Part shown: positions 47,378-59,905 of the stretch, in pieces
Layout of the letters: each line of letters starts with the position of its first letter
Numbering within the stretch: the first letter of the stretch is position 1
From: Neostapfia colusana
Lineage: Eukaryota; Streptophyta; Magnoliopsida; Poales; Poaceae
NCBI GenBank assembly: GCA_030760725.1
Contig: JASWHV010000016.1
Location: 46,635,227 to 46,699,226 of the forward strand
DNA length: 64,000 nt
Direction of reading: 5' to 3'
The notes under the pieces: model-generated
Database searches by the model: none
Seen by the model: the letters and a program-made list of their open reading frames with translations, nothing else
Told to the model about the DNA's origin: nothing
Made by a program: the position numbers and the translations under genes

Positions 47378-47388
47378 TTATATAAGCA
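47378..47388 (+). promoter_or_regulatory. TATA box of element E LTR
   Basis: TTATATAAGC, then AATAAA 60 bases downstream (47446-47451). This is the usual compact arrangement of TATA, R and polyadenylation signal. Confidence 0.7.
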
Positions 47389-47988
47389 AGGGAGGCCAGA
47401 GCTCGTGGTGCACGACTTTGGGCTGTTCCTCTTGTGTTTCTATTGAATAAAGTTCATAGTTTCGAGGAGCTTTTGTGCCTTGTTCGTCCGACTTGTTTTT
47501 CGTCAAGTCTTTCTCGCCGAGTTTCTGGACAGACCGATGTTGCTTCGGTGTTTTGTTCATAACTCGAGTTTTACAGATCCGATTGACGTGATTCTTTTTG
47601 GGTTGTCTTCACAACTCAATTATCTATCATCTGTGAAATTTTCACGAGCTTCGGATCTGTAGTTTTTGAGATACACGAGTTTATTTGCAGTGTTGCAGAT
47701 CTGTTTTATATCGGGTAGAACAGATTGATCTTCGTTTAATGTTTTGATCGTATCTCAAGTTTTACTTCGTGTTTTCAAGTGATTCTTGTTGCATTAGATC
47801 CGTGACTTGATTCTATACCTCTCTACTTGATTTGTCATGGTTTAACACGTTTGAAAACACTTGCACACATGATTTCTTTAACCGATTGATTTTTTGCTGA
47901 GGGGTTTTTGTTGTTTCCGCTGCGAAAAGTTTTAATCTACCATTCACCCCCCTCTGGTAGCTTTTCACGTGCTCTTTGATCCTACAAT

Positions 47989-48001
47989 TGGTATCAGAGC
48001 C
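47989..48001 (+). other. Primer binding site of element E (initiator tRNA-Met)
   Basis: TGGTATCAGAGCC lies two bases after the LTR end. Confidence 0.9.
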
Positions 48002-48047
48002 AAGGGGCTCTAATCTTTGTGATTTGCACGTGTTTTGACTAACCATC

Positions 48048-50120
48048 ATGGAGAAGTACTCCGCAAAACCTTGTGTGTTCAATGGCATCGATTTTCAGGT
48101 TTGGAAGGCGCGGATGGAGGCCTACATACAGGCGCAAGGCTTCACCATATGGGAAAAGGTCTACCGGAACTTTGATGTACCACCCAACGATCAAGTTACG
48201 GCTGTGAACATGAGAGATGTTGACAACAACAACAAGGCTCGCAACTTGATCATCCAAGGATTGACTCAAAGCGACTTCGACCGTGTTGCACACCTCCGAT
48301 CTGCATATGATGTTTGGAAAGCTCTTTGTGACTACCATGAAGGATCCAATACGATCAAGGAGGTAAGGCAAGATATGTTCAAGAAAGAATACATGCATTT
48401 TGAGATGCAACCCGGTGAGTCAATTGACGACCTTTTTGCTCGCTTTAATAAACTTCTCAGCAACTTGCGTAGTGTCAATGTTAACTTTTCAGATGCTGAA
48501 AATGCTAGACAATTGTTAGGAGCATTAGATATGTCAATTTGGGAGATGAAAGTTACATCTATTCGTGAATCTACTGTCATGAGTTCTCTTACTTTAGACG
48601 TGCTTTATTCTAAATTGAAAACTCATGAAATTGACATCATCTCACGTAAAAACCCCAACAAGTCTATTGCATTTGTTTCGCAATGTGACATGTCTAGTTC
48701 TAGTCAATCATCATCTAGTGGTGCACTCTTTGCTTTCCTCTCTAACCCTTGAACAGATTGAAGAGTTTCCAGAGGAGGAGCTTGCACTCATCTCTACTCG
48801 GTTCTCAAAAGCATTGCAAAATGTGAGAACTAGAAGGAGAGGAAGCTCCGGACCTCAACGATGTTTTGAATGTGGTAAGATAGGACATTTTCGTACGGAG
48901 TGCCCTAACCTTTCAGGTCCGACTTCACGTGAAGAAAAGCAAACAAGGCCGAAGAAATCGTTTGCAAAGAATAAGAAGAAGAAAGATTTATCAATGCGCA
49001 ACATAGTGCATAGTATGATCTCTGCACTTCAAGATTTCGGCTCAAGTGATGTGGACACCGGTAGTGATGAAGATGAAGAAGCTATGGCAAATATGTGCTG
49101 CATGGCGAGCAAGTCAAGTTCAAGCTCCGAGGAGGCAGAACACAACAGCGATGATGAAGAGTTATGTCCCACTTGCGAAGAAATGTGTGATGCTATTTCT
49201 CGTGCCACTGTTATATTAAAGAAAAAGGATAAAAAACTTAGGAACAATGCTGTTAAAATTGAATCACTAGAATCTGAAATTAATCGTTTAAAAACTTTGA
49301 TTCCTAGTGATGATTCTTGTTCCTCATGTGATTTGATTTATGAACAATTATCCTCTATAAGAAGTGCACACGTATCTACACTTGATAAACTTGAACTTGA
49401 AATTGAAAAGAACAAAGAGCTTGCTGCACTTAATGATAAAAATTTGAAAGATGCTTGTTGTTCTACAATTGATTTGCATTGTTCTTCATGTGATGATCTG
49501 AATAAGAAACTAAATGATGCTATGAATGAGATTTCTATTTTGAACAATGCTTTACGTGTGCATGAAGTTAAATATTGTTCAAATTGCAAACTAAAAGGAA
49601 AAACTTCATGTGAAAACTTCTTTGATCTGTCCAATAAACTTGATGACATGCATAGGACACTAGATCGGTTTTCAAATGCAAATAAGAACCTAAACTTGCT
49701 GTTGAATTCTTCCAAGTCTTGTAATGATAAAACTGGTTTAGGTTTTAATTCTCATGCTCATGCTAAGGCACACCCACCTAAAGTTGTAAAGTCATTAGGA
49801 AGCGGTTTGATTCAAACAGCTCCTAGACAAAAAGAGGTGATTTTCAAATCTGCAGGAGTACTGTCCCATTCGGGTTCTAATAAACGTGTTGCTTGCTCAT
49901 GTAGACATGATAATAAGGTTATTTTTCATTGTACCTACTGTGGTAGAGATGGTCATGTCATGGATTTTTGTTATAGACTAGCTAAACACGATAAGAAACA
50001 AAGAATACTTGCTAGATCACATAACAACCAAGCAAAATCTGCTAGACCGAATGTTCGGAGCTTGCAACCTGCTGTAATGAGTCAAAAACTTGCTCCCGGA
50101 CCTACTGTTTTTGTGCTACA
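48048..50120 (+). pseudogene. Element E gag, one frameshift
   Basis: The ATG at 48048 (MEKYSAKPCVFNG) starts the copia gag capsid: FQVWKARMEAYIQ, ARNLIIQGLT, DVWKALCDYHEG. A one-base shift near 48725-48740 moves the frame. The rest runs to about 50120 with LALISTRFSKALQNVR, a zinc knuckle CFECGKIGHFRTECP (48862-48906), a long Ser/Asp/Glu-rich and probably coiled-coil segment, and a second knuckle CTYCGRDGHVMDFC (about 49934). The long gag with a distal second knuckle fits the SIRE/Maximus type. No nonsense codon is seen in the second part, which stays open for over 1.4 kb. Confidence 0.87.
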
Positions 50121-52067
50121 TATAACACATCTTCTAAGTCAGTAGTTGGGAACAAAAAATTTCGATGTTTGGCTCATAAACCTGCTGTACCTTCTCAGCT
50201 TTCGCGTGTTATTCCTGCTGGACGTCGTGTGACTCAGTACTGGATTCCTAAAAGCCTTTTAACTAACCCCAGTATTGAGTCATCGACGTATTGTGCTGCT
50301 GTGTAGGTTTCACGTTTGAGGAAGGAGAACATTTGGATTGTGGATTCAGGTTGCTCATGCCACATGACCGGTAACAAAGAATGGTTCTCCTCTCTCTCTT
50401 TTGTGTCACGTGTAGAAAATGTTACTTTCACCGATAACTCTTCTACTCCCATAATTGCTAAAGGTTCGGTTAGAGTAAACAATCTATAAACTTTGAAAGA
50501 TGTGGCACTTGTTAAAAATTTGAAATACAACTTGCTTTCGGTTTCACAATTGCTAGATGAAAATCTAGAGGTTAGCTTTGCTAAAAATTGCTGCCAGGTT
50601 GTAGATTCAAAAGGTGAGCTTTTGGTTAACATGTCTAGGTTTGGAAGAGTTTTTAAAGCTGATTTTGATTTGTCAACTTCTAAGCATCGGTGTCTAGTTG
50701 CTAATGATACAAAGAATCTATATTTCTGGCATCGTAGACTTGGTCACATAGGCTTTGATCATCTCACTCGTGTTAGTGCTCTCGATCGCATACGTGGGCT
50801 GCCGAAGCTTAAAAAGGACAATGATATTGTGTGCTCTTCTTGTAGACATGCTAAGTTTGTTGCAGGTTCACATGCTCCTCTCACAATGACCATGACAGCT
50901 GAACCGGGACAACTTTTACATCTTGACACAGTAGGTCCGGCACGTGTTCAATCCTTCGGAGGTAAATGGTATGTGCTTGTGATTGTTGATGATTATTCGA
51001 GATATTCTTGGGTTTATTTTATGGCATCTAAGAATGAAGCTTTTAGTCATTTTAGAACTTTATTTCTTAGATTATCTATTGATCACCCAGGATCATTAAA
51101 AGCAATTAGAAGTGATAAGGGAACTGAATTTAAAAACCAATCCTTTGATCACTTTTGTGCTGAAAATGGAATAGATCATCAATACTCTTCACCCTATGTA
51201 CCACAACAAAATGGTGTCGTAGAAAGAAAGAACAGGACCTTAGTTGAGATGGCTAGGACTATGCTTGATGAATATCAAACTCCTAGGAAATTTTAGGCTG
51301 ATGCAATTGCAACCACTTGTTATGTCTCAAATCGTGTTTTCTTGCGTGCTAAGCTTGGAAAAACCCCATATGAGCTCCGGTTTGGACATAGGCCTAGTGT
51401 TACACACTTTAGGGTTTTTGGTTGCAAATGCTTTGTTAAGAAACATGGTAACCTTGATAAATTTGAAGCTAGATCTGTTGATGGCATGTTTCTTGGTTAT
51501 CCATCTCATACTAGAGGCTACCGTGTGCTTTTACTTGACACTAACAAAATTGTGGAGACTTGCGAGGTTTCTTTTGATGAAGCTAGCCCAAGTACTAGCT
51601 CCGATATTGCAGGTCCGGATCCATATCCGCAGGGGGAGAGTATTTTTATTGAAGAAGATGAAGAAGTGGTGCTGCTGCCCAAAAACTCGGAAGTAAATAA
51701 CGATCAAGCTGCTGATTTTGCACCACAACCAGCACCAACAGTCACTACTGCTGGTTCGGACCTTCCTCAATCAACACGCTCTCCTAATCAAAGGTCCGAA
51801 CATGAAGAAGAAGGTGCTTGTGAAGTGTCTACTCCCCTCCGAGTACTCAAAAGTCATCCTCCACAACAAATCATTGGAAGCTTGCATGAACGAGTCACTC
51901 GGTCCAGGTTTTGCGATACATACTCTCATGCTCTTTCTGATTTTGTTGCTTCTTTTGAACCCAAGGATATATCACACGCACTCACTAATGAATCTTGGAT
52001 TAATGCCATGCAAGAGGAATTAGAAAATTTTGAAAGAAATAATGTTTGGAAACTTGTACCTCCACCT
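50121..52067 (+). pseudogene. Element E pol, first part: protease and integrase
   Basis: The frame continues one step off gag's from about 50120 (SVVGNKKFRCLAHKP). The protease has IWIVDSGCSCHMTG at about 50338. The pre-integrase zinc region has FWHRRLGHIGFDHL and CSSCRHAKF. The integrase core has LHLDTVGPA, RSDKGTEF and NGVVERKNRTL. The integrase tail continues with KTPYELRFGHRPS and an acidic linker. Stops are TAG 50304, TAA 50487 and TAG 51294 (TGG to TAG). The frame is cut at 52067 by element F, one codon after VPPP at the very start of RT. The polyprotein resumes at 62822. Confidence 0.88.
52063..52067 (+). repeat. Left target-site duplication of element F (CACCT)
   Basis: CACCT here and at 62817-62821 match perfectly. 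Removing F and one copy rejoins E's reading frame. Confidence 0.95.
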
Positions 52068-52441
52068 TGTGACACCCTCAATTCTGTGGAAAGCCACGGA
52101 ACCGAGAACTAATGCATATGTGTGCCCAGGATGTTCATCACACATACACATACGTTCCACAAACTGAATTCAGATTATATATTACCACGAATAACAAAGT
52201 TTATTACAACACCTCATGAGTCTTGGACTCATGCTCACAGCGGAAGTCTTATTTCTATGCAGCGGAAGTCCTTATTTAAATGCGGAAGCAAAAACTAATG
52301 CGAAAGCAAAACTAAGCAGAAGTGGCTCCATCTCTACTCCCTCCACAGGCAAGGTTGAGAACAGATCACACGCCATAATGCTCTACTCGGTCTTCATAGT
52401 GGTCTTCTCTTGCTGTTGATGAAGAAATAATAATGCAAGTT

Positions 52442-52461
52442 TGAGTACAATGGTGTACTCA
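52442..52461 (-). other. Conserved 8-bp hairpin near LTR 3' end (F, 3' LTR)
   Basis: TGAGTACA and TGTACTCA with a 4-nt loop (CCAT on the minus strand), followed by GCAAG. Compared with A and C, the inner C-G pair of the stem is A-T here. An identical copy lies at 60280-60299. Confidence 0.75.
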
Positions 52462-52849
52462 GCAAGTGCGGGAAAACACATGATATGCAGATCATAAACA
52501 AGGTAGGCATAAAAGGTTTATTTGCAGAAAAGCAGTTCTGTAAAACCATGATAAAACAACAACTTAAGTTTAAATGTAATCGCAACATATATTAATTTAC
52601 CAACATACCTCCATCACTCCCGTGTTCCATCCGAACATTAACCAATCTTGTATTCATACTCACGAATACCTCCTCGTATTCGCTACCATCTCACCTCATA
52701 AAACAACCTCGTCTCGTACCGAGACCAATCTCATGTCATGACCCATCAGTCATGCAACCATCTCATCTCCCGGACTCAACAGTCCCAAACCATAACCAAT
52801 AACCATAACCAAGAACCTTCCCAATAACCATTCCAGTAACCATCCCATC

Positions 52850-53300
52850 TAATCATGGCAGTTTAGCCAGGTGCTCGTGACCGTAAGCTCGGCTATCATG
52901 ATAGTTTTAATAACTCTGCAGAGTTTGTACCTCTTTACCCACAAGTTTGTTATTTTGTCACCCGTCGGCGACTGCAGAACCTCCATTATACCAGTACACA
53001 TCCGTCGGTGTATGGTCAAGAGATCACAAAATAGCCATTACAAAGGGGTTACTAGATGTATGGACTCACTAAGGTTTCACCGGCAGGCTAGAATCTCCAA
53101 TTCTCCCACCCACGGGCCCCCTCTTGTGCCATGCAGTTCCCAGGGCAGTCCTCACTCGACTCCCATTCCCCGCACCTTCCACAGTCCATAACACCCTAGC
53201 AACTTACCTAATTACTCAGCTAAGCCGCACCCATACTTGGCCTTGTGGTGGCACTGTTATCCTGGCATGTGCATGCATGAACCGGTCCTTAGATCTGCAG
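52850..53300 (-). other. Conserved LTR block, element F 3' LTR copy
   Basis: On the minus strand it shares AAGGACCGGTTCATG, AAGAGGGGGCCC, ATAATGGAGGTTCTGCAG and CAAACTCTGCAGAGT with A (5350-5830) and C (14098-14560). The second copy is at about 60690-61140. Confidence 0.55.
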
Positions 53301-54185
53301 CAAGTAAAAACCACCATCTCATGCTACCTCATTCACAAACGCAGGCTTGCCTAGATCTCCCTCCGATCCATGTTCATTAACCTCATCAATTACTTATTAC
53401 CAGTACGAGTGCAGTTAGCTAGACACATCTATCTCGCTTCCCAATCCCATGGACTCAGCAAAGCATAAAGCAAAAACCATACCCGACTCATAAACTTCCC
53501 GAGCGACAAGGGTGGTTCAACCAAAACTAGTAAACTCCTATAAAAGGGGTTTCCCATCATGTTTGACTCAGCACACACACCTTTTCGCAAAACAAAATAG
53601 TTTTACCCAAAACATAGGATCAACATGGTCAAGGAGCACTTGCCTTGTTCTTGCGGTTCCGGTTGTTCGTGATTCTCAAAACCTTGTTGCTGCAGCTCAT
53701 CGTAGACAGCTTCCTGAGTTTGTCCTTCTATGTAGGATTCACGTGCATACAAAATTTACAGCAATCAATATCATGCACAAACCCTAAACTAGATGCGATG
53801 ATGCGCATGCATGCTATCCTATGATTAGTTTTACGTGTTCTTGCACGGCTTGCATGGTCAGAGGTGTTCGGATCAAAGATGAACGTGGCGATGATCTTGT
53901 CTTTAGATCAAACTGATCATCGAGTGATCTGCCCACGAGAAGACTTCTGTTCGAAAGGAATTGAAGAACAGATGCAAGATGAACACAATGATGTCGTAAG
54001 GTGGTATCGAAGTCCTACCTCACGCTCTTCTTGTCTTCGAGGTCCTTCTGAGACTGCTCGTTTCTTCTACGGTGATCTCCCTTGTTGCGCTTCTGTTTTG
54101 CTCGGCGAGTTAGGGCTAGGGCTCCAAGTCATCGGCTCAGGATTTGAAAGAGAAGTTTGTGGTTTCGGCCAGAGGTTTTGGGTTC

Positions 54186-54193
54186 TATTTATA
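54186..54193 (-). promoter_or_regulatory. TATA box in F 3' LTR
   Basis: TATAAATA on the minus strand, inside ATTATAAATAGAA. It is missing from the 5' LTR (62021-62031). Confidence 0.65.
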
Positions 54194-54367
54194 ATCGGGA
54201 AGAGAAGAGTCCTAATCTGATCGGATCCCGAATAAGAGTCTTACTCAGATCTTTGTTGGATCCTAATGTCTCATCTTTGGTAATCATCGTGGATTTTAGA
54301 TTGGTTTCTGTTGTGTACCGGTGTCCTTACGCGTAACAGCAGCTCCAGAACTCGTTACCTCCGTGAC

Positions 54368-54852
54368 GATGAGCTCCGGAAGCTCCACGTGTCCTCCGGG
54401 CCTGGTATCTCCTCGACCGCAGAGACGAGCTCCGGTTGTGCCGCGTGTCAACCGATCGAGACCTCCCTCTTCATCGGAGGTGAGCACCGCGCACGCCACA
54501 TGTTGGCACCGGTCTTCCTCTTCTTCTTTCCTCAGGGACGTGCCCCGCGGTCGACACGTGTTTGATAGATCCGGACTTCTCTGAGATGAGCTCCGAGATT
54601 GACACGTATCCCGCGCGACTGGTCCTCTGATTTCTGTGAGGACTAGCTCCGAGGATGACACGTGTCCTGCGAAAATGCTTTTGCTTCTTCCGTAGAGGCT
54701 AGCTCCGTGGGCAACACGTGTCGCACAGGATTGGACCTCTCCCCTTTTGCGGAGACGAGCCCAGAGCCTGCCACGTAGCCAGCATGGCGGCGGCCTCTCC
54801 CCACTTCGCAGGGATGAGCTCCGATCACGCCACGTGGCCTGCTGGCCACGGA
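54368..54852 (-). repeat. Degenerate CACGTG array in F 3' LTR
   Basis: About eight half-units of 50-65 bp, each starting GAGCTCCG-like and carrying a CACGTG-like core. Intact cores lie near 54386, 54556, 54656, 54714 and 54830. The units resemble those in G's LTR (for example GAAGCTCCACGTGTCC) but are in the opposite orientation relative to the element. The array lies upstream of F's TATA box, in U3. Confidence 0.75.
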
Positions 54853-54984
54853 AGTTGCCTTCGGCGCTCTCTGAGGATTTATTGGCTATTCTTTTGATAA
54901 TTCTCTCTGTTCCTATTTTTCATTAAAATGTTTCCTTTTCATAGGACACGAACATATGCTGACACCCGAGGTGAGGGTGTCACA

Positions 54985-55003
54985 AATCTACCCCCCTTAA
55001 ATT
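54985..55003 (-). other. Polypurine tract of element F
   Basis: Minus strand AATTTAAGGGGGGTAGATT, next to the 3' LTR start TGTGACACC. Confidence 0.8.
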
Positions 55004-55009
55004 GAATCT

Positions 55010-58000
55010 CGCCCTCGAGATTCGTTTGTAGAAAATAGATGGCGGAATTCCGCCTTGATATCCTCTTCACGTTCCCATGTGGCTTCAGCTTCAGTGTGAT
55101 GGCTCCATTGTACCTTGCACCATCGAATCAACTTGTTTCAGGTGTCCCTTTCTTTTACGTCCAAGATTCGGACAGGGTGTTCTGCGTAAGTCAGGTCCTC
55201 TTGAAGCTCAAGTTCTCTCATTGACACTTGTTCCTCTGGTACTCTCAAACACTTCTTGAGCTGGGATACATGAAACACGTCATGTACATCGGAGAGGTGG
55301 TGTGGGATCTCTAGTTGATAGGCTACTTCTCCTCGCTTGTCCAAAATCTTAAATGGTCCGATGTAGCGAGGCCCTAGTTTGCCTTTGACGTTAAAACGTC
55401 GTTGGCCTCGGATAGGCGATACCCTAAGGTATACGAAGTCTCCTACTTCAAAGGTCAACTTCCTACGCCTATTGTCCGCATAGCCTTTCTGTCGTGACTG
55501 AGCAGCCTTTAAGTTTTCCCGTATCGTTTGGACTTGCTTTCCAGCCTCTTGTAGTACTTCGGGTCCAAACACCTGGTTCTCTCCAGTCTCGCTTCAGAAC
55601 AGCGGCGTTCTACACCGTCTGCCATATAAGGCTTCGAAAGGCGACATCTTCAAGCTAGTTTGATAGCTGTTGTTATAGGAGAACTCGACATACGGTAAAC
55701 TCCTATCCCAACTACGCCCACGTTTCAAGGCGCAAGCTCTCAGCATGTCCTCCAAAATTTGGTTCGTCCTCTCGGTTTGCCCATCTGTTTGTGGGTGATA
55801 GGCGGAGCTAAAATCCAGTCGTGTCCCCATGGCTTTCTGCAGCTTCCTCCAGAATCTAGAGGTAAACTGAGAACCTCGATCTGAGACTATCCTCTTTGGA
55901 ACTCCATGACGGCACACGATCTGCTCCATGTACAATTCTGCCAACTGTGTAACGTTGTAACTGGTCTTTACCAGAAGAAAATGGGCGGTTTTCGTCAACC
56001 GGTCCACAATGACCCAGATGGAGTCGTATCCTGACTGAGTTCGTGGCAATCCGACAATGAAGTCCATACTGATGTCCTCCCATTTCCATTCAGGTATTTT
56101 CAAAGGATGCAACAATCCAGCGGGTTTTTGATGTTCGGCTTTTACCCGTTGGCATGTGTCGCATAGGGCAACGTATTCGGCTATATCCCTCTTCATACCA
56201 TCCCACCAATAGAAAGTTTTCAAGTCCTTGTACATTTTGGTGCTCCCTGGATGTATGGAATAGGGTGAATCATGTGCCTCCCTTAATATCATGTCGCGAA
56301 GGTGTCTTAGGTTTGGCACACAAATCCTTTTTCCTAGCCAAAGCGTACCCTTTTCATCCTCCTTGAAATCCTTCTCTATCCCTTGTCGGATTCTTTCCTT
56401 GATCTCCTTGATCCCCTCGTCCGTTGCTTGGCCCTTTCTTATTTCTTGCTCCAATGAGGAGTGGATCTCCATTATTTCCATGTTATTCAAGAATCCGAGG
56501 TGTAACCGTTCGAACTCCTTACGTAGTTCGGGTGGTAGCTCCCGAACCGTGAGTTGGTGGCATGCTCCCTTTCTGCTCAATGCGTCAGCTAGTACATTGG
56601 CCTTCCCGGGGTGGTAGTTGATTTCTACATCATAATCCTTGATGAGTTCTAACCATCGACGTTGCCTCAAATTCAAGTCCGTTTGTGTAAATATGTACTT
56701 GAGGCTTTTATGATCCGTATAGATCTCACATCGATGACGAGGGATATAAATGTCTCCAAATCTTCAATGCATGCACTACTGCTGCTAACTCCAAATCATG
56801 CGTAGGATAGTTAAGCTCGTGCTTCTTTAATTGTCGTGAGGCATAGGCTACCACTTGTCCTTCCTGCATGAGTACACACCCGAGCCCTTGTCTGGATGCG
56901 TCACAATATATGTCAAAGCCCTTGCTTACGTCTGGCAATACCAGAACTGGTGCTGTGGTTAGCCTTTTCTTGAGTTCCTCAAAACTCTCTTGGCAGGCTT
57001 GTGTCTATTGAAAGACTTTTCCCTTCATTAGCAACTCCGTCATAGGTTTTTCTATCTTAGAGAAGTCTTTAATGAAGCGCCGATAATATCCTGCCATCCC
57101 AAGGAAACTCCGAATATCCCTCACGCTCTTCGGTTGGTCCCACTTCAGAACATCTCTCACCTTTCCAGGATCAACCGATACCCCTTTCTTGGAGATGATG
57201 TGGCCTAGGAATGATATTTCCCTTAGACAAAATTGACACTTGTTGAGCTTGGCATACAACTGATGCTCGCGCAACTTCTGCAAGGTCAATCTCAGATGTT
57301 CTTCATGCTCCTCCTTACTTTTTGAATACACCATAATGTCGTCGATGAAAACCACGACGAACTTGTCCAAGTACTCCATGAAAACCTTGTTCATAAGGTA
57401 CATGAAGTATGCGGGTGCATTCGTCAATCCAAAATACATAACGGTATATTCATATGAACCATACCGTGTCCGAAAGGCTGTCTTAGGTATATCGGAGGGC
57501 TTAATCTTCAGCTGGAAATATCCCGACCGAAGATCAATCTTGGAGAATACTTGGGCTCCTTTCATTTGATTGAACATGTCCTCTATACGGGGCAGAGGGT
57601 ATTTATTCTTAATTGTCACCTCGTTGAGAGACCTGTAGTCCACGCACATTCTTTGGGTTCCGTCCTTCTTGTCCACGAAAAGTACCGGGGCTCCCCATGG
57701 TGACGAACTTGGACGGATAAAACCCTTCTCCAACTGTTCTTGAATTTGCTTCTTGAGTTCAACTAACTCGTTGACGGGCATCCTATATGGTCTCTTAGCT
57801 ATGGGTGCAGTTCCAGGTACCAAATCTATGGCAAACTCGATGTCCCGGTCAGGTGGCATACCTGGAAGTTCTTCCGGGAACACGTCCGAAAATTCCTGAA
57901 CCACTGGAATGTTGTCCAATGCTACTCCTTCAACATGGTTCAAATTCGCCCGTTCGGTTGCTTGCTGGGCTAACTCAAACTCGACACGGATACCGTGTTC

Positions 58001-59497
58001 GTTTGTCAACTGCACGCTTCTCTCAGCGCATTGGATTACTCCATTGTACTTGCTTAACCAGTCCATTCCGAGTATGACGCCAATTCCGTGGGAGTCCAAG
58101 ACAATAAGGTTGGCAAGGAAGTCTACCCCCCTTATTTTAAGGCTTACCTTAGGACATACTATACTAGTCCTTATTTCTCCTCCGGGAGAATTAACTAACA
58201 TAGCACATTCTAAGTGGGATACGGGTAGATGATGTTTGGCAACATATTTGGATGATATGAAGGAATGTGATGCTCCGAAATCAAATAAAATGGTGGCTGG
58301 GTTGGAGTTGGCAAGGAACATACCAATTGCGACGTCCTCAGCCTGTTGTGCTTCCTCAGCAGTGACATGGTTAACGTGGCCACGAGCATAGTTCTGCGGT
58401 CCACGGTTCCCTTGGTTGTCCCCTCCGTTTGGTCGCTGGTTCTGCTTGGGCATGTTACCTTGCTGTCCAGGGCCTCTCCTCGGGCACTGGTTAGCAAAGT
58501 GGCCTACTTCCCCGCATGCAAAGCATGCCCTGTTGCCTACGGCAGCAGGTACGTTGGGGCGGGGGTTTTGAACAGGAGCGCCATTGTTAGGCCCGGGCGC
58601 AGGAGGCATGGGCACACGAGGTGCCGGTGCAACGAACCGTTGCTGTGGTGGCTGACCAGGGCGGTACGTAGGAGTGGTCGATCCATACTGCGGTGCAGCG
58701 GGCATGTACCTAGGTCGTACGTTGCTCCCTTGAGGCTGGTATGGCATCTTCCTTTTGCACTCGCGCTCGATCTCCCGGATCTTGTTTTCAACCACAATAG
58801 CCTTATCAACTAGCTTCTGGAAGCTTACGTAGTCATTGTTGAGGAGCTGAACTTGGATCTCATTGTTCAACCCTCTCATGTACAGGTACTGCTTCCTCTG
58901 ATCTGAGTTGACATCTTCGGGGGCATACCGGGACAGTTGTATGAACTTGTTGAGATATTCATTCACACTTTTCTGTCCTTGGCGGAGACCTTCAAACTCC
59001 TGCCTCTTGAGCATCATTACACCAACAGGGATGTAGTGGGAGCGGAAACTTTCCTTGAACTCAGTCCAAGTGATTGTCTCCGGGTTGGCATGGGCGTTGC
59101 TCAAGGCATCCCACCAGTCAGCAGCTGCTCCCATCAGTTGGTGCGACGCAAAGAGAGCCTTCACTAGGTCGTTGCACTGAACAATGGCAAGCTTCTTCTC
59201 CATGGATTTCAACCAATCATCGGCCTCCATTGGATCGCTTGCTTGAGCAAAGGTGGATGGTCGAGTCCTCATGAACTCTCCCAACCTGTTATGAGCCAGC
59301 GGTGGTGGTGGCAGTGGTGCCGGAACGGGGTGTTGGTTGGCCTGCAACTGACCCAAAGTTTGGATCATGGTTTGCATAAGCTGGTTTTGCATGGCCATCA
59401 ACCTTTCTAGGTTGTTTTCGCCAGCTCCGGGGTTAGCAGGAACTTCCTCGTGGTCATCTTCCTGGACGTTCCTTCGGCTGGCGTTTCCTCTCACCAC
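55010..59497 (-). pseudogene. Element F gag-pol: capsid to chromodomain, three stops, one frameshift, altered protease
   Basis: The ATG at 59497 ([12 protein letters not shown]) starts an 830-codon open frame. The capsid core is [26 protein letters not shown] and AADWWDAL; the zinc knuckle [14 protein letters not shown] is near residue 325; the protease near residue 406 reads [10 protein letters not shown], where DSG is expected; RT has MCVDYRSLN and [11 protein letters not shown] near residue 720. TAG at 57005-57007 replaces a Trp before RNase H. A frameshift near 56745 follows IWRH. The integrase has [20 protein letters not shown] and [13 protein letters not shown] at 55594-55596 replaces Trp (RTPLFW), and TGA at 55138-55140 replaces Arg. 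The chromodomain (CKVQWSHH, ATWERE) continues to about 55020. All three stops are explained by C-to-T or G-to-A changes. Confidence 0.93.
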
Positions 59498-59889
59498 CTG
59501 TGAGAGAGAACAAAATAGAATAGAAGGTTAGAAGGCTAGGTAGATTCACTCTAACTATATGCATCAAGGTGAGTTAGACTATGTATATATTAGCCCATAT
59601 GAGGATGTGAGCAAGTGCCGAAACATCTCACACCTCTTTCTTCTTACGTGTGGATATGGACAACGTTTTGAGACGTCCCACAACTCACACTAAGCACACA
59701 ATCACAAATAATCATCACAAGGCCCACACAACTCCTATTCAAGGATGGTTTCCTATGTCAAGGTGGGTTTAAAGGCCAATCTAGGCTATTCACCCTAGGG
59801 CGCTTGTAACTCCTTCCTGGGGTTTAACCCGTAGTTCTATTATCTATCTAAGGCTTTCTATCTAGGCGTGTAACCTACTGTCAACCCGT
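59498..59889 (-). other. Leader of element F
   Basis: 392 bases between PBS and gag start. There is no ORF, and so no counterpart of C's orf0. Confidence 0.65.
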
Positions 59890-59902
59890 GGCTCTGATAC
59901 CA
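59890..59902 (-). other. Primer binding site of element F (initiator tRNA-Met)
   Basis: On the minus strand TGGTATCAGAGCC lies three bases after the 5' LTR end (GGGCGTCACA). Confidence 0.9.
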
Positions 59903-59905
59903 ATC

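Larger units (their letters stand above)
46362..47986 (+). repeat. 5' LTR of element E (about 1.63 kb)
   Basis: The right end CCTACA at 47986 is fixed by the PBS. The left end is where D's chromodomain frame breaks. It contains GGTCCG repeats (46462-46560), a TATA box at 47380 and an AATAAA at 47446. The second LTR is outside the window, so the ends cannot be confirmed by alignment. Confidence 0.8.
52068..54984 (-). repeat. 3' LTR of element F (2917 bp)
   Basis: On the plus strand it begins TGTGACACCC and ends GAGGGTGTCACA, next to the PPT. It holds the hairpin (52442-52461), the conserved block (about 52850-53300), a TATA box (54186-54193) and the CACGTG array (54368-54852). Confidence 0.95.

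Noticed and set aside
48048..52112. Host gene with zinc knuckles and DSGCSCH motif
   Set aside because: Domain order, PBS and LTR show it is the gag-pol of a copia element.
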